DNA from: Paraniabella hibiscisoli
GTDB lineage: Bacteria; Bacteroidota; Bacteroidia; Chitinophagales; Chitinophagaceae
Assembly: GCF_022512515.1 (NCBI RefSeq)
Contig: NZ_JAKWBK010000003.1
Coordinates: 558,001-622,000 of the forward strand
Reading direction: 5' to 3'
DNA: 64,000 nt
Below the pieces are notes generated by a model. It worked only from the letters and a program-made list of their open reading frames with translations. It had not been told where the DNA came from and did no database searches. Made by a program: the position numbers and the translations under genes. Each line of letters opens with the position of its first letter. The first letter of the stretch is position 1. Positions 19,416-28,807 of this stretch are shown here, piece by piece.

Positions 19416-20024
19416 ATGAAACGTTCTCATTTATTATTGAGCGGTATGATTGCCCTGGCTGCGCTGGCGTCGTGCGGGGGAGCCAATACCAACAGCGATG
19501 AAGCTACAGGAGGCGACTCTGCCGTTGTAGCAACCGATAGTACTATTGCACCTTCAGCAGATGGCACTTTAGTAGCTACAGCCAACCTGATGTCTACAGC
19601 AGATTCCACACAGCAAATAGGGACGGCCCAATTTTACCAGTTAGACAGCACACAAATACGCCTTGACCTGGTAATTGATGATAAAGCAAGAGCTGACAGC
19701 AATGTTGCGGTACATTTTCATGAACATGGAGATTGCAGCAATAAAGGCGAAGGCGCTCACGGTCACTGGAACCCTACAAAAGAAAATCATGGCGAATGGG
19801 GATCTGCGGCTTACCATTCAGGCGATATTGGCAATATTAAATTGGACAACAATGGGCACGCTACTAAATCTGTAACTACCAACAGATGGAGCATTACAGA
19901 CAAGGCGGTAAATAATGTAATCGGCCTGGGTATTATTGTACACGGCGGAACTGATGATTACAAAACTCAGCCTACCGGCAATTCCGGTCCGCGTGTTGGT
20001 TGTGGTGTTATCGTAAAACAATAA
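19416..20024 (+). CDS. sodC: Cu/Zn superoxide dismutase, lipoprotein
   Basis: A 202-residue periplasmic or surface enzyme that dismutates superoxide. The N-terminus has a lipobox (LAALASCGG, Cys at residue 20) and an acidic Ser/Thr linker. The SOD domain has the metal ligands in HFHEHGDCS, the bridging region GAHGHWNP and HGEWGSAAYHSGDIGNI, the electrostatic and copper-ligand region IIVHGGTDDY, and the disulfide partner in RVGCGVIVK. The frame is intact. A strong hairpin follows 27 bases after the stop. Confidence 0.93.
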   Translation: MKRSHLLLSGMIALAALASCGGANTNSDEATGGDSAVVATDSTIAPSADGTLVATANLMSTADSTQQIGTAQFYQLDSTQIRLDLVIDDKARADSNVAVHFHEHGDCSNKGEGAHGHWNPTKENHGEWGSAAYHSGDIGNIKLDNNGHATKSVTTNRWSITDKAVNNVIGLGIIVHGGTDDYKTQPTGNSGPRVGCGVIVKQ

Positions 20025-20050
20025 TGTACTGATCCGTACCTTTTATATAA

Positions 20051-20086
20051 AAAAGGAGAGACTGCAACCCTGCAATCTCTCCTTTT
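20051..20086. terminator. Bidirectional terminator between sodC and the outer-membrane protein gene
   Basis: A 16-base stem (AAAAGGAGAGACTGCA with TGCAATCTCTCCTTTT, one mismatch) around a 4-base loop. It has A/T-rich ends on both sides, so it fits rho-independent termination of sodC (plus strand) and of the converging gene at 20106 (minus strand). Confidence 0.8.
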
Positions 20087-20105
20087 ACATTTAAATAATG
20101 TTTGA

Positions 20106-20794
20106 TTAGAAGAACATTCCCAAACGGATCGCCCACCTGTTCAGTCCTACTTTACCATCTTTCCAGTCTTTGTTAGCGGTAATATCTGTAAATCCGTTTT
20201 CCATACCAATACCAAAGAATAAATCTGTTTTAGGAGCTATCTCGTATTCACCTCCGGCACCCACTAAAAGTCCCATATTTACCTTATTCGTATTCTTCAT
20301 TGCATTGACATTGCTTTCTGAAACCGAACCATAAGAATAATCCATTCTTGATTTTAATAATGCACCCATATAAGTACCAAATTGTCCCCAGAACCTGAAA
20401 CCATTATTCTGGTTGGTTTTTAATTTTACACTTAAAGGGATCTGCAGGTATTGAAGCTTTAGTTTATAATTCTGATCGGTTCCTGCGGCCTCAGCCCTTT
20501 TTAATCCCCTGCTGCTGGTGCTGTAAATTAACTCAGACGAAGCGTGCGCTACTTCCAAACCTGTAGCAAAAGCGCCACGACCATCGCTAAACAAAACATC
20601 GGCCATCAAACCGTAGTTCACGCCAAAGCCGCTGCCGCTGCGCTCTATATCATTTTCTGCTGCGCGGAAAGAATTGGTAAACACGGGATCTATCTTAAAT
20701 CCAAATCTTACATCCCTGTTGTAAACTGATCTTTGCGCGTTAAGACCTAAACATAGGGTAGCTGACATCAAACCCAATAAAAATACTTTTTCAT
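20106..20794 (-). CDS. Outer-membrane beta-barrel protein (PorT-like family); frameshifted in the signal peptide
   Basis: A protein of about 230 residues. The start is taken at ATG 20792-20794, where adding one A to the A-run gives MKKVFLLGLMSATLCLGLNAQ, a clear signal peptide. The mature part shows alternating beta-barrel strands: RFGFKIDPVFTNSF, NYGLMADVLFSDG, AFATGLEVAHAS, YLQIPLSVKLKT, FWGQFGTYMGALL, MGLLVGAGGEYEIAPKTDLFFGIG, ending RWAIRLGMFF with the terminal aromatic residue expected by the BAM complex. No substrate can be inferred. Confidence 0.8.
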
Positions 20795-20989
20795 CCGTAA
20801 ATTTTTTAGCTGCGGCATAACCGCGTTTTCTTGTCGGATGAAACGCCCAGCATGCATTGCCTCAGTATGAGACCTGCTTATTGCGAGACTAAAAGCCAAA
20901 AGGCGTGTCATCGTTCAATATTTTTGAATAAATAAGCAGAGGGCTTTGAAAATCGGGTGCGAATATAAGACTTTATTGTTTACAGCTAT

Positions 20990-22010
20990 CTACACAATAT
21001 TAACCTCTGGGTGAAGCTCTACCCCAAACTTCTCATATACAGCATTTTGCACCAATCTGCAGGTGTTTAAAATTTCGTCGCCACCGCGCTTCCATAGTTC
21101 ACCAAAACCAGTGCCTGCCGGGCATGTACACCGGCATCGCCTTTTCTAAATCCCTTTAACCCCGCCTGCTCGATCAACCAACCTGCTGCCAGCTTCATGG
21201 TATGATCGGGATTCTCATAGGCTACGATACCGGGGAAGTTTAATTGTAATACGCCAAATTGTTCTTTTGAAACAGAAGGATTTTTAAAGAAACTACCTGC
21301 ATTACCAATTTCTTTTGGATCGGGTAATTTAGACGAGCGTATAGCAATAACTGCATTCGCAATAGCCTGTATCGACAGATCCTGCACACCGCTTTTTCCA
21401 ATTCCTGTTGTATCGCCCCATATTCTATCCTGAAAACCGGCTTTTTATAAAGCTGGTAAGTAACATCGGTAATTATGAACCGATCTTTATACTTATGCTT
21501 GAAAACACTTTCCCGGTATCCGAATTGGCAATCCTTATTGGAAAACCGTATCTCTTCCAGAGTTGACCGGTTGATAGCAGTAAGCTCATGAAAAACCTCT
21601 TTTATTTCTACACCGTAAGCGCCTATATTTTGCATGGGTGAAGCGCCCACCAATCCAGGTATCAGCGCCAGGTTTTCAACACCTGCGTAATTATGAGCCA
21701 GGCAATATAACACCAACTGGTGCCATACCTCTCCCCCTCCCACTTTCACATGCACGCAGTCCTCATCTTCATATACTTTCTCGATGCCCTTTATACTATT
21801 TTGTATTACTAAGCCATCCACATCTTTTGTAAAGAGAATATTGCTCCCGCCTCCCAGAACAAATGATTTCACCCCTTCCCTGGCAGACCATTGCAAGGCC
21901 AGCCTTACCTGATCCTGGTCCGATACCTTTATAAAATGCTTAGCCTGCACGTTCATACCAAATGTATTAAACGGCTTCAGCGATTCGTTGTCTTGTATTT
22001 GGATACTCAT
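20990..22010 (-). CDS. murB: UDP-N-acetylenolpyruvoylglucosamine reductase MurB; frame broken twice
   Basis: The flavoenzyme that makes UDP-MurNAc in peptidoglycan synthesis, about 340 residues (type I MurB). The start is ATG 22008-22010 (MSIQIQDNESLKPFNTFGM). The FAD-binding segments are FVLGGGSNILFT, VKVGGGEVWHQLVLYCLAHNYAGVENLALIPGLVGASPMQNIGAYG and CQFGYRESVFK. The catalytic C-terminal region has LPDPKEIGNAGSFFKNP and WLIEQAGLKGFRKGDAGVHARQALVLVN. The last stretch, ILNTCRLVQNAVYEKFGVELHPE, lies one frame over and ends at TAG 20990-20992. Breaks are near 21395 and near 21075. It is an essential gene, so the breaks are almost certainly sequence errors. Confidence 0.92.
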
Positions 22011-22176
22011 TATGGATACAATGTTACAGCAAAAGCAGCTTAAAAAGTTTGATTGGCACTGAAAGATCATTTAACTCAACCGACCAGATGCTGATCACCT
22101 TTTGTATTATCTCAAAAAATTCTATTACGCATTTTAACTTTTAAACAAATGCCCGAACAGACACCTATAAAAATAA

Positions 22177-22208
22177 TTTGCCTACCTACTGGTAGGTTTG
22201 TACCTTTG
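22177..22208 (+). promoter_or_regulatory. Bacteroidota-type promoter with palindromic operator before the TetR gene
   Basis: TTTG at 22177-22180 and TACCTTTG at 22201-22208 match the Bacteroidota -33 and -7 elements (TTG / TAnnTTTG) with a 20-base spacer. The spacer holds the perfect palindrome ACCTAC-TG-GTAGGT at 22184-22197. A repressor bound there would block the polymerase, so autoregulation by the TetR protein encoded 16 bases downstream is likely. Confidence 0.65.
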
Positions 22209-22223
22209 CTGAAATATTTATTT

Positions 22224-22774
22224 ATGACCACGAGGGAGCACATCATATATACCGCTGATGCCCTGATAAGAGATAAGGGGTATAATGCTTTTAGCTTTGT
22301 TGACATTGCCCGGGTTGTAGGAATAAAAAAACCCTCGATCCACCACCATTTCCCACGAAAAACGGATTTGGGCATTGCGGTGATTGACTTTCACATTAAA
22401 GGCCTGGAGCAAATAAAACAGGCCAGCCAGGGTAGAACACCTATAGAGAAACTGGATCGCTTTTTCTCTATTTATACCGACATCAAATACGAGAATAAGG
22501 TTTGTATAGTAGGTTCGCTATCTACCGACTATAATACACTGGAGCCTGAAGTACAGGAAAAAATAAAGGAGTTCTCTAATGCATTTCTGGCATGGGTTAC
22601 AGACATTTTAAAAGAGGGCAAACAGGCAGGTGTTTTTCATTTTGATGAATTACCAAGAACCCGGGCGGTATTAATTATTGCCAGTATGATGGCTATTGTA
22701 AAACTTTCCCGGCTGACCGGTGAAAAAGATTTCGGCTTAGTAAAAAGACGATCCGGCAGGGGTTGTTGAAATAA
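22224..22774 (+). CDS. TetR/AcrR-family transcriptional regulator; frameshifted at the C-terminus
   Basis: A one-component repressor of about 183 residues. The start is ATG 22224 (MTTREHIIYTADALIRDKGYNAFSF). The helix-turn-helix is VDIARVVGIKKPSIHHHFPRKTDLGIAVIDFH. The ligand domain includes YENKVCIVGSLSTDYNTLEPEVQEKIKEF, a pattern seen in NemR-like TetR proteins. The A-run near 22743-22746 shifts the frame; the corrected end is VKKTIRQGLLK with TAA at 22772-22774. It is followed after 95 bases by fabF, its most obvious target. The inducer is unknown. Confidence 0.87.
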
Positions 22775-22869
22775 GAGATAGACATTTTTTGATGGAAAAC
22801 TTCATACGCTTTTGAGTACCGCAGTAACAGATATGAAGTCATATCCAAAGGACATTAAAAAAAGAATAC

Positions 22870-24112
22870 ATGAAAAGAGTAGTTATAACAGGGATGGGAG
22901 CAATTACTCCCCTGGGCAATACAGTAGATGAATACTGGCAATCATTGGTGAATGGCGTAAGCGGCGCAAAGCTGATCAGTAAATTTGACACCACGCATTT
23001 TAAAACAAAATTTGCCTGCGAGGTAGTCAATTTTGATCCTTTACAATATATAGAGAAATCTGAAGCCAGAAAGTATGACCTGTTCTCACAATATGCACTG
23101 GCGAGTGCACAGCAGGCAGTGGAAAATGCACAGATCAATTTCGACCAGTTAAATAAAGATCGTATCGGGGTAATATGGGCCTCGGGCGATGGCGGTGTTT
23201 CAACTTTTGAGGAGCAGATGACCGAATATAATAAAGGCAATGGCGTACCCAGGTTTAACCCGTTTTTTATATCCAAAAGGATCATGAACATTGCTTCAGG
23301 TCTTATATCAATAAAGTATTGACTAAGAGGGGTTAACTACACAACAGCTGCAGCCTGTTCGGCCAGCAATACGGCCATTATTGACGCCTTTAACTATATA
23401 CGCTGGGGAAAGGCTGATATGATTATAACCGGCGGATCTGAAGCCTCTATTACCGAAAGTTCCATTGGCGGCTTTAATGCCTCTAAGGCCTTATCGACCA
23501 ACAATGAACATTACCAGCAGGCTTCAAAGCCATTTGATATTAGCAGGGATGGATTTGTTCTGGAGAGGGCGCCGGCGCCCTGGTGTTGGAAAGCTATGAG
23601 AGCGCTTTAAAAAGGAATGCCCCTATTATTGCCGAGATTATAGGCGGTGGCCTTGCTGCAGATGCCTATCATATTACAGGTACACATCCGGAGGAGATGG
23701 CGCTTATTTAGGAATGAAGGTTGCTATGGAAGACGCAGAGATCACAGCTAGTGATATTGACTACATTAATGCCCACGCTACTTCTACGCCTATGGGCGAC
23801 AGAAGCGAGCTAAAAGCCATCCAAAGAACTTTTGAACACAACCCTGATGTATCTATTAGTGCTACCAAATCTATGACCGGCCACCTGCTGGGTGCGGCGG
23901 GGGCCATTGAAGCAATTGCTTCCGTAAAAGCAGTAGAAACGAATATCATTCCTCCCACGATTAACACAACAGAGATAGAACCGGAGTTCGCGGACCAATT
24001 AAACATTGTACTGGGAAAAGCTCAATCAAAAACCGTGAATATCGCCGTTAGCAATACGTTCGGCTTTGGAGGGCATATTGCCTGCAGCATTTTCAAAAAA
24101 TTTGTTCCATAA
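22870..24112 (+). pseudogene. fabF: Beta-ketoacyl-ACP synthase II (FabF), broken by an in-frame stop and at least two frameshifts
   Basis: A thiolase-fold condensing enzyme of fatty acid synthesis, about 413 residues in all. The start is ATG 22870 (MKRVVITGMGAITPLGNTVDEYW). The active-site Cys is in YTTAAACSASNTAIID, and the two His residues are in INAHATSTPMGD and SMTGHLLGAAGAIEAI. At 23320-23322 an in-frame TGA stands where the family has Gly (YGLRG). One-base breaks follow near 23562-23570 (FVL-GEGAGALVLES) and near 23693-23710 (HPEGDGAYLG). The frameshifts look like sequence errors; the stop is a substitution and could be real. With a housekeeping fabF elsewhere, this TetR-linked copy would be dispensable. 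Confidence 0.8.
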
Positions 24113-24148
24113 AAAAATCTCCATAGCGGTACAGAATTGTTCATCTTT

Positions 24149-24178
24149 AAAAACGACAGCAACACCGCTGTCGTTTTT
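24149..24178 (+). terminator. Intrinsic terminator after fabF
   Basis: A 12-base perfect stem (AAAAACGACAGC with GCTGTCGTTTTT), loop AACACC, ending in a T-run on the plus strand. It lies 37 bases after the fabF stop. The remaining bases up to 24320 hold no gene that I can support. Confidence 0.85.
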
Positions 24179-24320
24179 AATTTTGCCCGGTCCGGTATCC
24201 ATCATTTATTATTACCTTCAGTTAGCATTGAACACAATGTAGGTTTGACAATCGGGTCAGGCATTCGCACAAGATCACATAGATTTATCTTAATAATTCT
24301 TTACTCCATTAACTGATTGC

Positions 24321-25064
24321 ATGGATCACCTTCAAAAAATAATCGGAGATTTTGAAACGCATTCCATCGAAGGGATAAGAACCTGTTTCAAAAACGGTGT
24401 TAATCCCAATCAACTGTACAAAGGCCAACCCCTGCTCTACGAGCTGATCAATATGTACCTGAGAAGCGACCGGTTCAAAGATTGCGTGCAGACTTTTGTA
24501 GATTTCGGCCTACAATTCGAAGACCAGGTTTTACTTGCTGTATTGCAGGATGACGCAGTACAACTGAGCCTTTTGCTTGAGGGCGACAAAACCCTGCTAA
24601 ATAAGAAATACAATTTCCGTTGCGCATTTACACCCCTACACGAGGCATCTTTGCTACATATCTGCGCAGAATACAATCACATTCATAGCGCCGCTATCCT
24701 GGTAAAGTATGGAATGGAGGTCAATATAAAGGCAGGCATTGATAGAAACGGGTTTGGCGGGCAAACACCGGTTTTTCATACGGTAAATCAACATGCCAAT
24801 GCCTGTATAGATATGATGCAATTTCTGATCTCCGCAGGAGCGGACTTATCTCTAACCGTACCGGGCCTTATCTGGGGTAAAGGTTATGAATGGGAAACTT
24901 TCATTCCATCCGTAAACCCGATTAGTTATGCGATGATGGGGTTGCTGCCACAGTTTCAACGAACAGAATCGCAGATATACGAGGTAGTAACGATTTTACA
25001 AAAAGCACGCTACGGCATCAGCTATGTTCCGGCGAACGTTCCCAACAGGTATTTACAAAAATAA
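24321..25064 (+). CDS. Ankyrin-repeat protein
   Basis: A 247-residue protein without signal peptide or membrane helix. It is built of ankyrin-like helix pairs: SIEGIRTCFKNGVNPNQLYKGQPLLYELI, DAVQLSLLLEGDKTLL, FTPLHEASLLHICAEYNHIHSAAILVKYGMEVNIKAGID and GQTPVFHTVNQHANACIDMMQFLISAGADLSLTV. The TPLHEAS and TPVFHTV segments mark repeat starts. It probably mediates protein-protein contact in the cytoplasm. No partner gene is evident. Confidence 0.8.
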   Translation: MDHLQKIIGDFETHSIEGIRTCFKNGVNPNQLYKGQPLLYELINMYLRSDRFKDCVQTFVDFGLQFEDQVLLAVLQDDAVQLSLLLEGDKTLLNKKYNFRCAFTPLHEASLLHICAEYNHIHSAAILVKYGMEVNIKAGIDRNGFGGQTPVFHTVNQHANACIDMMQFLISAGADLSLTVPGLIWGKGYEWETFIPSVNPISYAMMGLLPQFQRTESQIYEVVTILQKARYGISYVPANVPNRYLQK

Positions 25065-25164
25065 TCCACTTTTAAAAGATTAACATTTACAGGCATTCCT
25101 CCTGCCGTGTTTTGACTTACATTCGGTATCAACTATATCTAATACCAATAATTCAACACCCAGC

Positions 25165-25767
25165 ATGACAATAAAAACACTTACAGTCGTTATAGCATTT
25201 ATTTCATTTATTTCCTGCAAATCAAATTCGAGACAAGACAGCCCGGCTAATGATACACCACAGGCTTTAACAAACACAACAACTTCTTACGATATAGTAA
25301 AGAAGAGAGGATATGAGGACCTGATCGAAAGTCTTTACAGTGAATTGGTAAATAAAAACGCTGATCTAAAAACATAGAGGGTGCAATCGACACTTTAAAT
25401 ACAAGTCAAGGCGACAGCACGCATGCATTTCTTGAATTCGACCGAAAGAACCAGGCTTATTTTAATTCGGCAAATACACATAGCGCTAACATTAAAGATT
25501 CTGTACTGAGAGAGAAAATAACGAAGCTTATTGCTAATAGTTTATCCGTCTACAATAAAAAAGATCTCCCAACACCGTCAACTTCTTCATATGATTGACA
25601 CTAACAATAGCACGATCAATGACCTGCATCTGGCTTTAAAAATCGCAACTACCTTACCGGTTATCGGCAAATATCAAAATGACCATCTCCCCAACACCAG
25701 GTCTTTAAATAATTTCATAGAACAACAAAACCACGTAATAAAACTTGCTGATACAATTCTAAAATAA
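25165..25767 (+). CDS. Hypothetical lipoprotein; frame broken twice
   Basis: A lipoprotein of about 200 residues. The N-terminus MTIKTLTVVIAFISFISCKSNSRQ has a lipobox with Cys at residue 18. The joined pieces read on through YDIVKKRGYEDLIESLYSELV, then IEGAIDTLNTSQGDSTHAFLEFDRKN in the next frame, and end with LLHMIDTNNSTINDLHLALKIATTLP and FIEQQNHVIKLADTILK. Breaks are near 25370 and near 25560, both in A-runs. It is largely helical. I do not recognise the family. Confidence 0.55.
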
Positions 25768-25848
25768 TAATCTCATTGACGGCAAAAAAAATACCTGCCA
25801 GTTCAATTACGTTAAAAGCTGCTGACATAGGGTTGTCACTCCCTGGTT

Positions 25849-25856
25849 TAGTTTTG
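25849..25856 (+). promoter_or_regulatory. Possible -7 promoter element
   Basis: TAGTTTTG matches TAnnTTTG and lies about 20 bases before the GTG start at 25876. No convincing -33 TTG is seen at the expected distance, so this is a weak call. Confidence 0.3.
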
Positions 25857-25875
25857 TATTATAAAAAACAAAAAA

Positions 25876-26334
25876 GTGAAAAATCAAACAAGAGGTACCT
25901 TCCAGATTATTGGCATATCGGTACGCACAACTAATGAAAACGGACAGGCTACGCAGGACATACCTGCGCTTTGGGCCAGGTTTATGGCAGAGAATATAGC
26001 GGCAAAAATCCCCGGCAAAGTTGACAATGACCTTTATTGCATTTACACTGATTATGAAAAAGACCATACGAGGCCTTACACTACCCTTCTCGGCTGCCGG
26101 GTAAATAGTCTTGAAAACGTCCCGGACGGACTAACCTGCAAAACGGTTCCCGAAGGCAATTACACCCTTTTCACCGCAAAAGGAAATTTAACGCAGGGCG
26201 CTGTATACAATGAATGGATCAATATTTGGAACAACCCATTGGACAGGGCTTTTACTGCAGATTTTGAAATATATGGAGCAAAAGCAAATAATCCTGAGAA
26301 CGGGGAAGTCGATATTTTTGTAGCGTTAAAATGA
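25876..26334 (+). CDS. GyrI-like / AraC effector-binding domain protein
   Basis: A 152-residue single-domain protein of the bacterial transcription-activator effector-binding fold (GyrI-like). It starts with GTG at 25876 after an A-rich stretch. It shows FQIIGISVRTTNENGQATQDIPALWARFMAENI, YCIYTDYEKDHTRPYTTLLGCRV and CKTVPEGNYTLFTAKGN ... YNEWINIW, the usual family order. No DNA-binding domain is attached, so it may bind or hydrolyse a small hydrophobic molecule. Its stop overlaps the start of the next gene (ATGA at 26331). Confidence 0.8.
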   Translation: MKNQTRGTFQIIGISVRTTNENGQATQDIPALWARFMAENIAAKIPGKVDNDLYCIYTDYEKDHTRPYTTLLGCRVNSLENVPDGLTCKTVPEGNYTLFTAKGNLTQGAVYNEWINIWNNPLDRAFTADFEIYGAKANNPENGEVDIFVALK

Positions 26335-26699
26335 AAGCTTCCGAAAACTACTACGATCAGCTGGAGGAGCCAGTAAAAAGCTGCTTCCTGGCCTTACACC
26401 ATCTTATTCTAAGCCAGGATAAAGATATTGTTCCGGCCTGGAAATATGGCATGCCTTTCTTTTGCTACAAAGGCAAAATGTTTTGCTATTTATGGACACA
26501 TAAAAAATATCGGCAACCATATATCGGCATCGTTGAAGGCAAGCATTTCGACGAGCCATTTTTACTACAGGAAGACCGCTCGCGCATGAAAATAATGTTG
26601 CTAGACCCCAATAAAGACCTGCCGGCTGAACAAATCGACGCGGTTGTCCGGAAGGCTATTAACCTTTACAAAACAGGAGTTATTCCTGTTAAAAAATAG
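26331..26699 (+). CDS. DUF1801 protein
   Basis: A 122-residue protein with the DUF1801 pattern: YYDQLEEPVKSCFLALHHLILS, IVPAWKYGMPFFCYKGKMFCYLW, YIGIVEGKHFDEPFLLQEDRSRMKIMLLD and the C-terminal helix AEQIDAVVRKAINLYK. The family is related in fold to frataxin-like proteins and its function is unclear. Overlap by four bases with the GyrI-like gene shows co-translation, a pairing that is common in Bacteroidota. Confidence 0.82.
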   Translation: MKASENYYDQLEEPVKSCFLALHHLILSQDKDIVPAWKYGMPFFCYKGKMFCYLWTHKKYRQPYIGIVEGKHFDEPFLLQEDRSRMKIMLLDPNKDLPAEQIDAVVRKAINLYKTGVIPVKK

Positions 26700-26900
26700 T
26701 GCTCACTCCCTGTAAATTAATTGTATGCCCGATATCAGACAATAAATATTAATTAGTGCTCCGGCTATCACGATACAACTATGTTTGGCACTTATACCTG
26801 GTAAAAATTTTTAAGAAGCCTGAAACTGTTTTGCCAACAGGGCCAGGGAACTCTATGGCCTTACCAACATCAATTATAAATACTTTACACCCTACCCGAG

Positions 26901-27523
26901 ATGGAAAAATTAGATCTTACCAAAAAATATAAAAGCTATTTCACAGCTACCACGCAACCCCAAATCGTGAACATTGAACCTGCTTCATTTATTTCAATCC
27001 GTGGGAAGGGCGATCCTTCAGGCGAAGCTTTTGCTAAGGATATTGAAGCAATGTATTCCACTGCATATGCGATGAAATTTACCTGCAAAGATGAAGGTAA
27101 AGATTTTGTAGTATCCAAACTGGAGGGGCAGTGGTGGTTTGACGAAACCCGATTTACCGGGCAAACGATGAATAGTGCTGCGGTAGAAGTACCCCGCAGC
27201 GAATGGGAATACGGCTATTGATCCGCATGCCCGATTTTGTTACTGCGAAAGATATGGAAGCGGCCCAATTGATCGTGACTGATCGAAAAGGCATACAAAA
27301 AGCGGCGGAGATTGAATGGCATACCTTAGAGGAAGGGAAATGTGTGCAGATGCTACATGTGGGTCCGTTCTCAACCGAGCCAGAGTCTTTAAAAATCATG
27401 TCTGCTTTTATGGATATCCATCAATTTGCAAAAAACGGACTGCACCATGAAATCTATCTATCGGATTTCCGGAAGACGGCTCCCGAAAAACTCAAAACTA
27501 TTTTAAGAGAACCTGTGCGATAA
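26901..27523 (+). CDS. GyrI-like small-molecule-binding domain protein; frameshifted
   Basis: A protein of about 207 residues, longer than the gene at 25876 and of another subgroup. It reads MEKLDLTKKYKSYFTATTQPQIVNIE, FISIRGKGDPSGEAFAKDIEAMYSTAY, LEGQWWFDETRF ... VPRSEWEYG, and after a break near 27210-27220 RLLIRMPDFVTAKDMEAAQ, WHTLEEGKCVQMLHVGPFSTEPESL and HHEIYLSDFRKTAPEKLKTILREPVR. This layout is typical of a widespread YdhR/GyrI-like family with a proposed role in cyclic or hydrophobic compound binding. The substrate is unknown. Confidence 0.82.
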
Positions 27524-27528
27524 ATAAA

Positions 27529-27550
27529 ACCTGTGACTTACCTCACAGGT
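27529..27550 (+). terminator. Weak hairpin after the GyrI-like gene
   Basis: The 8-base perfect inverted repeat ACCTGTGA / TCACAGGT has a 6-base loop and starts 6 bases after the stop codon at 27523. There is no T-run, so termination is only suggested. Confidence 0.35.
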
Positions 27551-27596
27551 GCCGGTGCTGTTGTTTAAAGAACTTTGCTTTTAATAAACACAAAGC

Positions 27597-28238
27597 ATGA
27601 CAAAAATATTTATCATCAACGGCGGACAGCATTTTGCACATTCAGGTGGAAAGTTCAACCAGACATTGGTGCAATGGGATAAAAGCTTTTTCACCTTGAA
27701 AAACGGCTTTGAGGTACAAACTACAGACATCAACGACACTTACGACCTGGAAAAGGAAGTAGGTAAATTTGTGTGGGCAGATATCGTAATCTATCATGCG
27801 CCAGTATGGTGGTTTGGCCTGCCCCATAAGTTTAAAGAATACCTGGATCTGGTTTTTACGACCGGGCATCGCAAGGGCATTTATTACAGTGATGGCAGAA
27901 AGAAAGAAAATCCTGAAATTAATTATGGAACCGGCGGCTCTTTGCAGGGCCGATACTATATGTTAACCACCACCTGGAATGCACCTGAAACCGCATTTAC
28001 ACTACCCGGCGAATTCTTTCAACAGAAAAGCGTAGATGAAGGAGTAATGTTTGGCTTTCATCGTATGAATGCTTTTACCGGAATGAAACAGTTGGAAGGC
28101 TTTCATTTTCATGACCTGGAGAAAAATGCCACACCCAAAAGAATACAGGATTATTCTGAGCGCTACACTACTCATCTTTCCGAAACCATGGAAGCCTTAG
28201 CTATATCAGCAAAAGAAGTTATTCCGGAATTTTGTTAA
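27597..28238 (+). CDS. MdaB-like NAD(P)H quinone oxidoreductase (flavodoxin fold)
   Basis: A 213-residue cytoplasmic flavoprotein of the MdaB/NQO type, which reduces quinones by two electrons. It has IFIINGGQHFAHSGGKFNQTL (FMN/FAD phosphate region), VWADIVIYHAPVWWFGLPHKFKEYLDLVFTTGH (typical of MdaB), NPEINYGTGGSLQGRYYMLTTTWNAP and FGFHRMNAFTGM. The frame is intact and the length normal. It is a single gene; the Crp-type regulator downstream could control it, but that is only a guess from distance. Confidence 0.87.
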   Translation: MTKIFIINGGQHFAHSGGKFNQTLVQWDKSFFTLKNGFEVQTTDINDTYDLEKEVGKFVWADIVIYHAPVWWFGLPHKFKEYLDLVFTTGHRKGIYYSDGRKKENPEINYGTGGSLQGRYYMLTTTWNAPETAFTLPGEFFQQKSVDEGVMFGFHRMNAFTGMKQLEGFHFHDLEKNATPKRIQDYSERYTTHLSETMEALAISAKEVIPEFC

Positions 28239-28510
28239 CAAAGGCATCAATAGCTTGACAATATTGCGCATAGACAACAGCAGTAGTTTCAGTTGCTGCA
28301 TCAAGGTGTTACCTCTAATTTCATTGTTTATTTTACCATGACTGCCCCATCTCGCGCTAGGCAACACCAATGATGTAAAATATCATCCCTGACCGTACGG
28401 CCAGGCGGGCCTTCGGGATTTTAACATATCTGCGAACATGTTTTTCTGTAATGATGCCAGCCCTTCGGGCTTGATTATTTGCAGCAACGTTCGTTTCGTA
28501 TTTTTGCAAA

Positions 28511-28570
28511 ATGGCGTATGTAATTTTTTTATGCAGACATACTGACAAAATCATTTCTTCTAACAAATGA
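28511..28570 (+). other. 19-codon ORF, copy 1, resembling the 5' end of the Crp gene
   Basis: It reads MAYVIFLCRHTDKIISSNK and then a stop. It parallels copy 2 (MECAAFLCRYIDKIISSNK) and the true N-terminus of the Crp protein (MEYAVFLRKHIEEIIPF). It may be a remnant of a tandem duplication of the gene start, or a translated leader peptide. There is no evidence of expression in the sequence beyond a promoter-like element just upstream. Confidence 0.4.
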
Positions 28571-28676
28571 AGCGTTCGTTGATAATGCAAGCCCCGGAGC
28601 TTGAAATGTTTATCCATATGCATTTTGACCAGACAATTACAACATTTACGGCGCCATCCACTTTGTATTTAAAAAA

Positions 28677-28736
28677 ATGGAGTGTGCTGCTTTTTTATGT
28701 CGATATATAGACAAGATCATTTCTTCTAATAAATGA
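28677..28736 (+). other. 19-codon ORF, copy 2, resembling the 5' end of the Crp gene
   Basis: It reads MECAAFLCRYIDKIISSNK and then TGA at 28734-28736. The spacing to copy 1 is 166 bases and to the Crp start 131 bases. The shared ending DKIISSNK-stop in both short copies, where the Crp protein continues, suggests that one short copy arose from the other after the stop was fixed. Confidence 0.4.
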
Positions 28737-28807
28737 GGCGTTCGTTAATAATGCGAGCCCTTCGGGCTTGATTATTTGCAGCACCGTCGGTTTCGTATTT
28801 TTACAAA

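Noticed and set aside
22870..24112. Alternative genetic code reading TGA as Gly or Trp to explain the stop in fabF
   Set aside because: TGA ends other genes in the window at the expected family length (for example tssN-2), so it is a stop codon here.
28357..28623. 88-codon minus-strand reading frame across the tandem repeat
   Set aside because: No family pattern, no ribosome site, and it runs across the repeat units whose structure is explained on the plus strand.
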